Source of the DNA: Actinomycetes bacterium
GTDB taxonomy: Bacteria > Actinomycetota > Actinomycetes > Mycobacteriales > Pseudonocardiaceae
Length of the DNA: 64,000 bases
Assembly (NCBI GenBank): GCA_021793175.1
Contig: JAJYTH010000002.1
Span: 16,379 to 80,378, forward strand
Reading direction: 5' to 3'
Made by a program: the position numbers and the translations under genes. The number at the start of each line of letters is the position of its first letter. Position 1 is the first letter of the stretch. Under the pieces are notes generated by a model. The model was not told where the DNA came from and ran no database searches. It was given only the letters and a program-made list of their open reading frames with translations. This document shows positions 41,400-51,070 of the stretch, piece after piece.

Positions 41400-41502
41400 C
41401 GCAGGCTGCGTCGTCGTGTCCGCAGCCTGCGTCGTCGTGTCCGCAGGTTAGGTAGCTGTGTCCGCAGCCTGCGTAGCTGTGTCTGCAGCCTGCGTAGATG
41501 TC
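41400..41502. repeat. 21-bp tandem repeat, about 5 units, each with an internal CGCAGCCTGCG near-palindrome
   Basis: cgcaggctgcgtcgtcgtgtc / cgcagcctgcgtcgtcgtgtc / cgcaggttaggtagctgtgtc / cgcagcctgcgtagctgtgtc / tgcagcctgcgtagatgtc. Confidence 0.9.
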
Positions 41503-41521
41503 AGCACCTCACGACACTGCC

Positions 41522-42679
41522 TCACGACACGGGCTGCCTTGCGGCTTTCACGGCCTCCATGGCTTCCACGGCGATGTCGGGGTGGTCGGCGAACACGCCG
41601 TCGATCCCGGTGGCCAGGAACACCTCGTAGGCGGCGAAGATGTCTCCCCAGGCCGCCGGGTCGTCCGATGACCGCAGGTCGGTGGGCAGGAACTCGTTCT
41701 CCGCCCGGAACGTCCACGGATGCACGTCCAGCCCCGCCCCGTGGGCGTCGTCGACGAGCGTCGTCGGCTCCCCGAGGGCGCCGTCGTCCGTGCGCGGGAC
41801 GACACGGTCCAGGGCGGGACCGAGCCCGTCGGCGTAGCGGGCGATCTCGGCCAGTCCGTCCCGGGTCACGAGGTCGTCGTAGGTACGCGGGTCGCCGGAG
41901 TGTACGAAGTCGTACGGCGCCCCGGACGCCCCCACCAGCTGCACGAGCGGCACGCGCAGTCGTCGGTCGAGTTGTTTGAGGTTGCCGACCTCGAACGATT
42001 GCACGTAGACCTTGGCGCCCGACCGGTTGAGGCCGTTGCGGTTGAGCGCCTTGACCAACGCCGGTTCGAGCGCGAGGCCCTGCTCGGCGAAGTAGGTTGG
42101 GTGCTTGGTCTCGATGTACAGGCCGATGGGGCGGCCCAGTTCGCGGGACAGTCGCCGCGACAGGTCCACGACCTCCTGGAACGTCGGGATCTCGAAGCGG
42201 CCGTCGTAGATGGTGTTGTGCGGCCGCAGGTCGGGGATGCGTTCGACGGCGCGCAGGGTCTTGAGCTCGGCGAGTGTGAAGTCCTCGGCGAACCATCCGG
42301 TCACCGGCGTGCCGTCCACGATCTTGGTGGTCTTGCGGTCGGCGAACTCGGGGCGCTGGGCGACGTCGGTGGTGCCCCCGATCTCGGGTTCGTGGCGGGC
42401 GACGAGGACACCGTCGGAGGTGGTGACGAGGTCGGGTTCGATGTAGTCGGCGCCCATCCTCGCCGCCAGTTCGTAGGCGGCGAGGGTGTGTTCGGGCCGG
42501 TAGCCCGACGCGCCCCGGTGGCCGATGACGACGAACTCCTCGTCGCCGGGGGAGCCGCCGTGTCGGGTGGTCTCGGCTTCCTCGGTGTGCCGATCGCCCG
42601 CCGCGTGCGCCGGTGCCGCGGTGGTGACTCCGAGCACCGCGAGGCCGCACAGGGCCAGCAGCGCCAGTCTGCTTCGCAT
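41522..42679 (-). CDS. Secreted glycerophosphodiester phosphodiesterase
   Basis: Signal peptide [73 protein letters not shown]. Confidence 0.95.
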   Translation of the reverse strand: MRSRLALLALCGLAVLGVTTAAPAHAAGDRHTEEAETTRHGGSPGDEEFVVIGHRGASGYRPEHTLAAYELAARMGADYIEPDLVTTSDGVLVARHEPEIGGTTDVAQRPEFADRKTTKIVDGTPVTGWFAEDFTLAELKTLRAVERIPDLRPHNTIYDGRFEIPTFQEVVDLSRRLSRELGRPIGLYIETKHPTYFAEQGLALEPALVKALNRNGLNRSGAKVYVQSFEVGNLKQLDRRLRVPLVQLVGASGAPYDFVHSGDPRTYDDLVTRDGLAEIARYADGLGPALDRVVPRTDDGALGEPTTLVDDAHGAGLDVHPWTFRAENEFLPTDLRSSDDPAAWGDIFAAYEVFLATGIDGVFADHPDIAVEAMEAVKAARQPVS

Positions 42680-42818
42680 GGTCTGCCCTCTTCTCGTGTC
42701 GAGTCGATCAGTGCCGCCGACCTTGGTCGGTCCTCGCGACGTGGCGGCGACGTGGCGTGGGCCGAAAGGAGACATACCAGTGAACGGGGGCCAATCGGCT
42801 CGGCTTACGCTGTGCCAC

Positions 42819-44102
42819 GTGCGCGTCCTGGTTATCGGCTCCGGAGCCCGTGAACACGCCCTCGTTCTCGCCGCGTCACACGATCCGGCGGTGACGGCGC
42901 TCGGCTGCGCGCCGGGTAACGCCGGAACGGCCGGTGTGTCCGAGACTCTCGGGGTGGATCTGACCGACCCCGAGGCCGTCGCCGAGCTGGCGGTGTCGTG
43001 GAAGGCCGATCTGGTGGTGGTCGGGCCCGAGGTGCCGTTGGTGATGGGCGTGGCCGATGCCGTGCGCGCCGTGGGTGTGCCGTGCTTCGGTCCGAGTGCG
43101 CGGGCGGCGCGGATCGAGGGGTCGAAGTCGTTCGCCAAGGAGGTCATGGCCGCGGCCGGGGTGCCGACCGCGCGCAGCGAGGTGGTGAACAATCCGGCTC
43201 ACCTCGATGCGGCGTTGGCGCGGTTCGGGCCGACGTGGGTGGTGAAGGACGACGGTCTCGCCGCGGGCAAGGGCGTGGTGGTGACCACCGAGCTGGAACG
43301 TGCCCGCAAGCACGCGTTGATGTTGTTGGACGGCGGCCATCCGGTGGTGTTGGAGTCGTTCCTCGACGGCCCCGAGGCGTCGCTGTTCTGCCTCGTCGAC
43401 GGGCACACCGTCGTGCCGCTGCTTCCGGCGCAGGACTTCAAACGGGTCGGTGACGACGACATCGGTCCGAACACCGGTGGCATGGGTGCGTACGCGCCGT
43501 TGCCGTGGGCACCGCCCGACCTGGTCGACACCGTGGTGTCCGAGATCGTGCGTCCCGTGGTGGACGAGTTGGCTCGCCGGGACGCGCCGTTCTCGGGGTT
43601 GTTGTACACGGGGTTGGCGCTGACGTCGTCGGGGCCGCAGGTGATCGAGTTCAACTGCCGGTTCGGTGACCCCGAGACGCAGGCCGTGCTGGCGCTGTTG
43701 CGTTCGCCGCTGGCGCAGTTGTTGCATGCGACGGCGACGGGCACGTTGGCCGAGCAGCCGCCGCTCGAGTGGGCCGACGGTGCCGCTGTGACGGTCGTCG
43801 TGGCCGCCGACGGCTATCCGGGACGCCCTCGCATCGGGGACGTGATCGCCGGAAGCGAGGGCGAGGGCGTGCTGCACGCGGGTACGCGCCGTCGGGAGGA
43901 CGGCGCGGTGGTGTCGAACGGTGGCCGGGTGTTGTCGGTGGTGGGTGTCGGTGCCGACCTCGCGGCCGCGAGGGAGCAGGCGTACGAGCGGGTGGGCAGG
44001 ATCAACCTGCCGGGTTCACATCACCGTTCGGACATCGCAGCTCGGGCGGCGCGCGGGGAATTGTCGGCTCCGCGGTCGTCGCGGCAGCCGGAATCGGCGT
44101 AG
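42819..44102 (+). CDS. purD: Phosphoribosylamine-glycine ligase
   Basis: [82 protein letters not shown]. Confidence 0.98.
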   Translation: MRVLVIGSGAREHALVLAASHDPAVTALGCAPGNAGTAGVSETLGVDLTDPEAVAELAVSWKADLVVVGPEVPLVMGVADAVRAVGVPCFGPSARAARIEGSKSFAKEVMAAAGVPTARSEVVNNPAHLDAALARFGPTWVVKDDGLAAGKGVVVTTELERARKHALMLLDGGHPVVLESFLDGPEASLFCLVDGHTVVPLLPAQDFKRVGDDDIGPNTGGMGAYAPLPWAPPDLVDTVVSEIVRPVVDELARRDAPFSGLLYTGLALTSSGPQVIEFNCRFGDPETQAVLALLRSPLAQLLHATATGTLAEQPPLEWADGAAVTVVVAADGYPGRPRIGDVIAGSEGEGVLHAGTRRREDGAVVSNGGRVLSVVGVGADLAAAREQAYERVGRINLPGSHHRSDIAARAARGELSAPRSSRQPESA

Positions 44103-44256
44103 TCGACGGTCCGATAAGGGGCAGTACGTGTTCTCCCTCACGAATCGGGCACCGAACGGTACTTTTTGCTGCTCGGATTTCAGGCCACGATCACCTGCGG
44201 ATTGATAACCTGCACCGAGAAGCTGGCTGACTACTGGTCGTAGCAGGGGGTGCGCA

Positions 44257-44679
44257 GTGTCAGAACGACCCGCGAAATCGCCGTGGGGGTTCTGGTGGCT
44301 AGAGGGTGACAAGGGTGCGGCACCGGCTGTCCCCGATGTTCCAGGGCTGCCTGTCGTCAAGGACATCACGGTTTCTCCCGACAAGATCGTCGCGGTGGCC
44401 GACGTCATCGAGGAACAGGCGAAGGCGCTGGAGCGCAAGGTGACCGAGCACGTGGGGGCGCTGAACATCGAATCCCCTGCCGACGACATCGTGTCGCAGG
44501 AAGCCGCGGAAGCCTGGAACGCCGTCGTCAGCAGTGGTGAGAACTCGTACAGCAGCCGGGTCATGGCGTATGTGCACGGGTTGCATGATCTGGCCGAACA
44601 GCTTCGCGCCGCAGGACGTAGGTATCTCGCGGAGGACGAGGACAACGCAGCGGCCGTGCGCGAGGCCGGGGGCAGCTAG
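44257..44679 (+). CDS. WXG100/ESX-like small helical protein, putative type VII secretion substrate
   Basis: 140 aa, helical; C-terminal YLAED fits the YxxxD/E T7SS export motif; first gene of an EspG-containing cluster. Confidence 0.6.
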   Translation: MSERPAKSPWGFWWLEGDKGAAPAVPDVPGLPVVKDITVSPDKIVAVADVIEEQAKALERKVTEHVGALNIESPADDIVSQEAAEAWNAVVSSGENSYSSRVMAYVHGLHDLAEQLRAAGRRYLAEDEDNAAAVREAGGS

Positions 44680-44766
44680 TCGTTGCGGATGTGTACGCCG
44701 CTGTCGGCGGGTGTCGGCAGCACAGGCCGTCAGAACGGAAAAGTCGCCGCCAGACAAGGACGCGAG

Positions 44767-46446
44767 ATGAACGATGTAGACATCGTGGCCCGGGCCGAGC
44801 GGATTCGGGATCATCGGTTCACCGGCTACACCAACAACATGCTCGCCGACGAGATCGAGCTGTTCAAAACCGGCCGGGGCATCGCGGGACTGTCCGATGC
44901 GGTCGCCGCGCTGAAGGCCGTGGCGCAGGCGTTGTCGGAAACGGACGAGACGTTGCGCACCGAACTCGCCGAACTGGGGGTCGAGTGGAGCAGTGTCGCG
45001 GGTGAACAGGCCGCCTCGGCCGTCGAGAGGGAGGCCGAGTTCTCCGAGGAGGCCAACGAGAAGGTCAGCAGCTCCGCCGAACGGATCTTCGCGCAGGGCG
45101 AGGCGTTCAACCGCACTCGGCACTCGTTGCCCGAGCCGCAGGAACTGCGGGATTCGACCGAGGGCTACAGGATCTCTGACTTCGCTCTCAGCCTGATCGG
45201 TTTCGAGACCGACCACGTCCGCAAGCTCGAGCGGGCGGTGGAAGCCCGGGAGCAGGCGCTTCAGGCGTTGAACGACTATGCCAAGGAAAGCGGCGACAAC
45301 CTGTTGGAGGCCCCCGAACTACGTGCGCCGGACCGTTTCGTCGCGGAGATTTCCGCGCCGGTGCCCGAATCGATCGACGCGGGAGGTGAACCCGCGGACA
45401 CGACCGCGGCGGCGAGCGCCTCGGGTACGGCCGCTCCGGTTGCTTCCGGAGCGCCACCGGCGTCGGGTGTGTCGGCGCAGTCGGGTACCGGGGCGAGCGG
45501 CGCGGTCACTCCGTCGTCCGCTGCCGCTCCCGTGACCGGTGCTCCCCTGCCGGGTGGAACGCCGCCGACGAGCAGTGGTGGGCGTGCCGTGTCGCCACCG
45601 GTTTCGGGTAGCCAGGGCACGGGTTCGGCCTTTCCGAGCGGTGCCACGGGCTCACCGTCGGCGCCGGGGGCTGGAGCCGCCGGTGGTGTTCCGGGCTACG
45701 TGGGCGGTGTCCGTGGTCCCGAGGACGCTGGCCGTTCGCAACGTGTTCCCACCGGCCAGCAGGGCAGCACCGGCTCGGTTCCCCCTGGCAGTCAGGACAT
45801 TCGTGCCACCGGTTCGGACCGTTTGGCGAAGCCACCGGCCGGTGTGGGGGGTGGTTCGGCGGGGCCTGTCGGTTCGACGCCGAACACCGGCGGCGTGCCC
45901 GGAAAGCCCGCGCCCGGGGGGCCCGAGGGGACGCCACCTGGAAAACCCGCGCCCGGTGAGCCGGGCGAGGCCGGCGAGGCACTGCTCGGTGAGGGCATGT
46001 CCACCGGGGCGGTCCAGCCCCAATCTGGCTCTGCGCCCGACGGTGACATCGGTGCGGCTTCGGGCTCCGAAGCGCGTGGTGGTCCGTCGTTGAACGACAT
46101 CGGTGGGGGAATCGCGGCGCTGGGTGCGGGCGGCATCGCCGGTGCTCTCAGCGGTGGTGAGCGTTCGGGTCGCGGTGTGGGGCGCAGTGCGCCCGGAGCC
46201 GCGCGGTCGCCGCATCCGCTCTCCGTCGGTGACCTGCCGGAGGAGGAGGCCCGGGTCCAGCGCAGTTCCGAGCGACTGAACCCCGGTGGCGCGGGCCGCA
46301 GGGACGCGTTCCTGGAGAAGGCGATGCCCGGCGAGGAAGACGATGAACACGTGCGCCGGTTCGGGGTCGACGACAACGACTTGTTCACGGACCAGCGTAT
46401 GGTGACTCCCGACGTGATCGGCGACGACGGTTCGGACGGACAATAG
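44767..46446 (+). CDS. PPE-like/ESX cargo protein with long Gly/Pro/Ser-rich C-terminal region
   Basis: Helical N-terminal ~190 aa, then low-complexity PGKPAPGGPEG... region; immediately precedes EspG-like gene. Confidence 0.7.
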   Translation: MNDVDIVARAERIRDHRFTGYTNNMLADEIELFKTGRGIAGLSDAVAALKAVAQALSETDETLRTELAELGVEWSSVAGEQAASAVEREAEFSEEANEKVSSSAERIFAQGEAFNRTRHSLPEPQELRDSTEGYRISDFALSLIGFETDHVRKLERAVEAREQALQALNDYAKESGDNLLEAPELRAPDRFVAEISAPVPESIDAGGEPADTTAAASASGTAAPVASGAPPASGVSAQSGTGASGAVTPSSAAAPVTGAPLPGGTPPTSSGGRAVSPPVSGSQGTGSAFPSGATGSPSAPGAGAAGGVPGYVGGVRGPEDAGRSQRVPTGQQGSTGSVPPGSQDIRATGSDRLAKPPAGVGGGSAGPVGSTPNTGGVPGKPAPGGPEGTPPGKPAPGEPGEAGEALLGEGMSTGAVQPQSGSAPDGDIGAASGSEARGGPSLNDIGGGIAALGAGGIAGALSGGERSGRGVGRSAPGAARSPHPLSVGDLPEEEARVQRSSERLNPGGAGRRDAFLEKAMPGEEDDEHVRRFGVDDNDLFTDQRMVTPDVIGDDGSDGQ

Positions 46447-47222
46447 TGAGCACGATGGCGGGCGGCAGTGTGGTTTTGTCCACATTGGAGTTCGATGTGC
46501 TTTGGGAGCATTTGGACCTGCCGCGACGCCATGTCGCTCTCGACGTGCCGAGTCCTGGAGTCACGTACACCGAACGCGCGCGATTCGTCGAGCAGGCGTG
46601 GGAATCGCTTGCCGCGCGTGGGCTCACACAGGGCCGGGGTGCGACCGCGGAAATCGACGATCTGCTGTACCTGCTCGCCAGGCCACAGACGAGTGTCGAC
46701 GTGTGGGTGTGGACGGACAGGCAGATCTCCGGCCTCGCCGCCTGCTCGGGACAGCAGGCCGTGCTCGGCGTCGTCGACGGCGACGAAGTGTGGCTCATTC
46801 CGGCTCGGGAGTCGGCGTTGGCCGAGTCGGCCGTGTCCGTAGCGGGTGAGCTTCCACCCGGGGTGGGGCGTTCGGTGAGCCTGCCGCACGACGTTCTGGT
46901 CGACGCCGACGCCGAGGCGCGAGGGGATGCGAAGGCAGTCGCCACGGCGTTGGAGGACCGCGGCGTCGAACTGTGGCAGGCCCAGGAACTCGCCGGGATG
47001 TTGTTCGGCACGGTGACGCGCGGCCAGTTCGGTGCGCAACGGCTCGATCGCGACGGCCGCATCCGCCGGGCCGGCAGGGTGATCGCGTTCCACGACACCG
47101 ATGCCGGCCGGTACCTGTTCCAGGTCGCTCCGGGTAGTGACGGGCGTGACTGGGCGACGGTGACCCCGGCCGACAACGTGTTGCTCGCGCAACGGGTGTG
47201 GGAGTTGCTCGACGAGGCCTGA
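46446..47222 (+). CDS. EspG family ESX secretion-associated chaperone
   Basis: VLSTLEFDVLWEHLDLPRRHVALDVPSPGVTYTERARFVEQAWESLAARGL..; typical EspG N-terminus; DTDAGRYLFQVAPGSDGRDWATVTPAD C-terminus. Confidence 0.85.
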   Translation: MSTMAGGSVVLSTLEFDVLWEHLDLPRRHVALDVPSPGVTYTERARFVEQAWESLAARGLTQGRGATAEIDDLLYLLARPQTSVDVWVWTDRQISGLAACSGQQAVLGVVDGDEVWLIPARESALAESAVSVAGELPPGVGRSVSLPHDVLVDADAEARGDAKAVATALEDRGVELWQAQELAGMLFGTVTRGQFGAQRLDRDGRIRRAGRVIAFHDTDAGRYLFQVAPGSDGRDWATVTPADNVLLAQRVWELLDEA

Positions 47223-47327
47223 AGGACGAGGCCTGAAGAAGGCTGGGAACCGGTGGCGGCTCTGTCACGTCGTAAGAACGCGTGACCGGCTGTCGGACGT
47301 GGTCGTGTCGGTCGTGTCAAGGGGAGG

Positions 47328-47648
47328 GTGAAGAACGTGCCGGTGTACGACGCCGAGTCGATGAAGATCACGGCGGAGCGGGTCGACCGTATCGCCGAGG
47401 ATTTCCGTTCGTCCATGGACAAACTCAAAGGAATCCAGGGGCGGAGCCCGTTCGGCGAGGTTGAGGATCCGGACAGTCCGGAGAAGGCCGAAGGCACGGT
47501 CGGTGCGTTCACCGACGGCATGCGCTCGGAGTTCGACGCCGCGGCACGGCGGGTCAGTGCGGCCAGTACGGCGCTGCGGGACGCGGTGAACGCCATGACG
47601 GAGGCCGACGCGGTCGCGGCGGAGAACCTGACTGCGAGGGATCTGTAG
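47328..47648 (+). CDS. Small helical ESX-like protein
   Basis: 107 aa; MKITAERVDRIAEDFRSSMDKLKGIQ... two-helix pattern; stop codon abuts the next start. Confidence 0.65.
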   Translation: MKNVPVYDAESMKITAERVDRIAEDFRSSMDKLKGIQGRSPFGEVEDPDSPEKAEGTVGAFTDGMRSEFDAAARRVSAASTALRDAVNAMTEADAVAAENLTARDL

Positions 47649-48785
47649 ATGACGGGCGCGGGTATTCCGGCGGAGTGGGCCGAGGTAGAGACCAAAGCAG
47701 CGCGGGTCGACGACGTCGATCCCGGTGGGATCGACGAGGTGGCGCGCCAGTTCGAGGAGGCGTCACGCGACGCCGGTGATCACACGAGTGATCTGGCCAA
47801 TGCGGCCGCCCCGCTGCAGGACGGCGGCGTGTGGTCGGGCCCGGCGGCCGACGCGTTCTTCGACTATGTCAACAAGATCGCCGAGGCGGGTAACAAGGTC
47901 AGGGACAAGCTCGACGAGGTCGCCGCGGAGTTGTCGTCGCTGCAGGAAACCCTGGCCCGCATCAAGCGGGAGATCGAGAGCGTCAAGGAGGACGCGAAGA
48001 AGGCGATCGACGACCGCAACGCCGAAGCGCAGAAACAGGCCGACGCAGCAGCCGCCGCCATGCGGGAGTACGAGAACGGCGACCGTGACTCGCCGCCCTC
48101 GCCGACCGCCGAGGAGATCATCAAGGCGGCCGGTGAGGAGAACAGCCGCACCGCGAAGGACGCGGCCAAGCAGATCGACGACCTTCTGCGGCAGTCGAAC
48201 GAGGCCATCAAAAGGGCACAGGAACTGATGAAAACCGAGGTCGGTGACGGTTTCTCCAGTGTTCCGGAGCCTGGTTCGGCACAGTCGCAGCAGACCGCCA
48301 CAGGGGGTATCAGCGGTAGCTCGGGCGGCGCCGGTGGTGGCGGTGGCGGAGCAGGCGGTGGTGCCGGTGGTGGAGGCTTGGCCGGATACGGTCCGAGCGG
48401 TCCTCCACCTCCCAGCGGGCCGCCACCGGGCAACGTCGAGCAGTGGATCCGTGAGGCCATCAGGATTCTGCAGGCCAACGGCATACCGGTCACCGAGGAG
48501 AATATCGACGAGATCTGGACGATCATCGAGAAGGAGTCGGGTGGTAACCCGCACGCTCTGAACGACTGGGACTCCAACGCGGCCAAGGGCACGCCGTCGA
48601 AGGGCCTCATGCAGTGCATCGACCCGACATTCCAGGCGTACAAGCTTCCAGGCCACGACGACATCTGGAATCCGGTCGACAACATCATCGCGGGTGTGCG
48701 GTACACCTTCGACCGATACGGCGGGTTCGAAGGACATCCGGGGTTGAAGTCGATGGCACAGGGCGGCGCCTACCAGGGTTACTGA
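47649..48785 (+). CDS. WXG100 domain-lytic transglycosylase (SLT/lysozyme-like) fusion protein
   Basis: N-terminal DGGVWSGPAADAFFDYVNK WXG-type hairpin; Gly/Pro linker; C-terminal IIEKESGGNPHALNDWDSNAAKGTPSKGLMQCIDPTFQAYKLPGHDDIWNPVDNIIAGVRYTFDRYGG SLT domain. Confidence 0.88.
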   Translation: MTGAGIPAEWAEVETKAARVDDVDPGGIDEVARQFEEASRDAGDHTSDLANAAAPLQDGGVWSGPAADAFFDYVNKIAEAGNKVRDKLDEVAAELSSLQETLARIKREIESVKEDAKKAIDDRNAEAQKQADAAAAAMREYENGDRDSPPSPTAEEIIKAAGEENSRTAKDAAKQIDDLLRQSNEAIKRAQELMKTEVGDGFSSVPEPGSAQSQQTATGGISGSSGGAGGGGGGAGGGAGGGGLAGYGPSGPPPPSGPPPGNVEQWIREAIRILQANGIPVTEENIDEIWTIIEKESGGNPHALNDWDSNAAKGTPSKGLMQCIDPTFQAYKLPGHDDIWNPVDNIIAGVRYTFDRYGGFEGHPGLKSMAQGGAYQGY

Positions 48786-48831
48786 CCACCGGGAGGATCC
48801 TTCGGTGGGCGATTCCGCATAAGGTGGCGGC

Positions 48832-50001
48832 ATGTTCGATTCCGCACCGCTTTCGGGACCGTCGCGCCGAAGCGCCGTGGCGCCGTTCCACGTCATGGAG
48901 GTGTTGTCCGCCGCGAAGGAACGGCAGCGCACACACGGCGACGTGATCGCGTTGTGCGCCGGGCAGCCGACGGCGGGCGCGCCGAGTCCGGTGTTGGAGG
49001 CCGCGCAGCGGGCCCTGCAAGAGGGTGACCTAGGCTACACGGGCCAGCTAGGTATCCCCGAATTGCGGGAGGCGATCGCGGGCCACTACGAGCGGCAGTA
49101 CGGCCTCGCGGTGTCGGCGGACGACGTCATCGTCACCACGGGTTCCTCGGGTGGGTTCCTGCTGTCGTTTCTGGCTGCGTTCGACGCGGGTGCTCGTGTG
49201 GCAATGGCTCGCCCCGGTTATCCGGCGTACCGCAACCTGTTGTCGTCGCTCGGCTGCGAGGTGGTGGAGTTCGACACCGACGCGAGCACGCGGTTCCAGC
49301 CGACGACGGAGCTGTTGGAGCGGCTCGGCGAGCTGGACGGTGTGATCGTCGCGAGTCCCAGCAACCCGACGGGCACGGTGCTGCCGCCCGACGAGTTGGC
49401 GGCGATCGCGCGTTGGTGCGACGAACGCGGCGTCCAGTTGATCAGTGACGAGATCTATCACGGCATTTCGTACGAGGCCGAGGTCGGCTGTGCGTGGCAG
49501 TCCTCCACCGAAGCCGTGGTGCTGGGCTCGTTCTCGAAGTATTTCGGGATGACGGGGTGGCGGCTGGGGTGGATGCTCACTCCTCGGCGGCTGCATCGCG
49601 CCGTCGACGTGTTGACCGGTAACTACAACATCTGCGCTCCCGCGTTGGCGCAACAGGCGGCGGTGGCGGCGTTCACCGACGCTTCTTACGCCGAATTGGA
49701 CGCGAACGTGGAGCGCTATCGCACCAACCGGGACGTGTTGTTGAAGGGGCTGGCGGATATCGGCTTCGGCAGGGTGGCGCCGGTGGACGGTGCGTTCTAC
49801 GCCTACGTCGACGTCGGCGAGCACACCGACGACAGTCTCGCGTGGTGTCGCAGGCTGCTGGACGACACGGGCGTGGCCATCACGCCGGGTATCGACTTCG
49901 ACCCCGTCCACGGTGGGAAGTTCGTGCGGCTGTCGTTCGCGGGCTCGGAAGCCGAACTCACCCAAGCCGTCGAGCGCATGGGCGAGTGGCTCCGCGCGTA
50001 G
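48832..50001 (+). CDS. Class I/II PLP-dependent aminotransferase
   Basis: YTGQLGIPELREAIAGHYERQYGL; ASPSNPTGTVL; ISDEIYHGI; SFSKYFGMTGWRLGW. Confidence 0.94.
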   Translation: MFDSAPLSGPSRRSAVAPFHVMEVLSAAKERQRTHGDVIALCAGQPTAGAPSPVLEAAQRALQEGDLGYTGQLGIPELREAIAGHYERQYGLAVSADDVIVTTGSSGGFLLSFLAAFDAGARVAMARPGYPAYRNLLSSLGCEVVEFDTDASTRFQPTTELLERLGELDGVIVASPSNPTGTVLPPDELAAIARWCDERGVQLISDEIYHGISYEAEVGCAWQSSTEAVVLGSFSKYFGMTGWRLGWMLTPRRLHRAVDVLTGNYNICAPALAQQAAVAAFTDASYAELDANVERYRTNRDVLLKGLADIGFGRVAPVDGAFYAYVDVGEHTDDSLAWCRRLLDDTGVAITPGIDFDPVHGGKFVRLSFAGSEAELTQAVERMGEWLRA

Positions 50002-50075
50002 GGGCGGTGGGGGGCGGTAGGGGCGGGCTATTCGGCCGCCCACTCGTAGGACAGCTCGTACCGGTCGGCGCCACA

Positions 50076-50138
50076 GGCTACGCAGTCTGCGGACACGGCT
50101 ACGCAGTCTGCGGACACGACTACATAGGCTGCGGACAC
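50076..50138. repeat. Second copy of the 21-bp tandem repeat family (3 units), reverse orientation
   Basis: ggctacgcagtctgcggacac x2 then gactacataggctgcggacac; reverse complement gtgtccgcagactgcgtagcc matches the 41.4-kb array unit. Confidence 0.9.
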
Positions 50139-50276
50139 GCGTAGGTGCGGGGGTCGGGCGAGTCGGGGCTGACCCCGAGATCTCCCTGAAAGTCCGTCGG
50201 GTCTGCAGCGCCGGACCACCCGGTCGTGACACGCTGGGAGCGAGCACCAACGAGTCGACAAATCACGGAGGGGACC

Positions 50277-50459
50277 ATGTTCTGGAAGATCGTCGGTGGC
50301 CTGCTCTTGGCGTGGGTCGCGTTCATGGTGATCGGGAGCATCGTCGGGTTCCTGGCGAAGGCCGTGTTCTGGATCGCCGTGATCGGTGGCGGTGTGTTCG
50401 TCGGTGCCGCGGCCTACGGTGCGCTGAAGAGCAACAAGCGGAAGCAGTTGCGTTCCTGA
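50277..50459 (+). CDS. Small membrane protein (60 aa)
   Basis: MFWKIVGGLLLAWVAFMVIGSIVGFLAKAVFWIAVIGGGVFVGAAAYGALKSNKRKQLRS with ribosome-binding-like ggagggg upstream. Confidence 0.75.
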   Translation: MFWKIVGGLLLAWVAFMVIGSIVGFLAKAVFWIAVIGGGVFVGAAAYGALKSNKRKQLRS

Positions 50460-50484
50460 CGCGCCTCCGTATTCCCGACGCGCC

Positions 50485-51069
50485 TCAGGGCTCGGCCAGT
50501 ACCCGCCGCGCGTGTTCGGCCCCCTGCCACAGGTGGGCGCGCAGTCCCACGGCATGTGCGCCCTCGATGTTGACGGCCCGGTCGTCGAAGAACACGCAGT
50601 CCTGCGGCTGAGCGTTCAGGCGCGACACCAGCAGTTCGTAGATCTTCGCGTCCGGCTTGGCGCATCCCACGTCGGCGGAGAACACGCGGGTGTGGAAATG
50701 CCGTGCCCACGGCTGCTGTTCGGCGAAACGGGCGAAGGACGCGGGCGCGTTGGACAGTAGCGCCAGGCGCGTTCCGTTGCGGGCGAGTTCGTCGAGCAGG
50801 GCGGCTGAGTCCGGGTCGAGTTGGGCCCAGCCCTCGATGTCGACGCGGGTGAGCTCCTCCACCAGGTCGGCGTCGATGTCGGTCCCGACGGCGTTCGCCA
50901 CGGTCTTCCAGTAGGTCGCGTCGGAGACGCCGCGGTCGTAGGCGTCCCGGTTGCCCCAGTAGGCGGATTCGAAGTCGGCCAGGGACACGCCGAGGCGGTT
51001 CGCCAGGTCCGGCAGCGCCTTGGTGCGGGTACAGATCACTTCGCCGTAGTCGAAGACCACCCAGGTCAT
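50485..51069 (-). CDS. HAD-superfamily hydrolase
   Basis: WVVFDYGEVI; LALLSNAPASF; GCAKPDAKIYELL; VFFDDRAVNIEGAHAVGL. Confidence 0.93.
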   Translation of the reverse strand: MTWVVFDYGEVICTRTKALPDLANRLGVSLADFESAYWGNRDAYDRGVSDATYWKTVANAVGTDIDADLVEELTRVDIEGWAQLDPDSAALLDELARNGTRLALLSNAPASFARFAEQQPWARHFHTRVFSADVGCAKPDAKIYELLVSRLNAQPQDCVFFDDRAVNIEGAHAVGLRAHLWQGAEHARRVLAEP

Positions 51070-51070
51070 A

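Noticed and set aside
41400-41502. 21-bp tandem repeats considered as a CRISPR array
   Set aside because: Contiguous repeats with no unique spacers of appropriate length and no cas genes nearby
44104-44256. Possible structured RNA or riboswitch between purD and the T7SS cargo genes
   Set aside because: No conserved riboswitch motif or strong stem arrangement recognised
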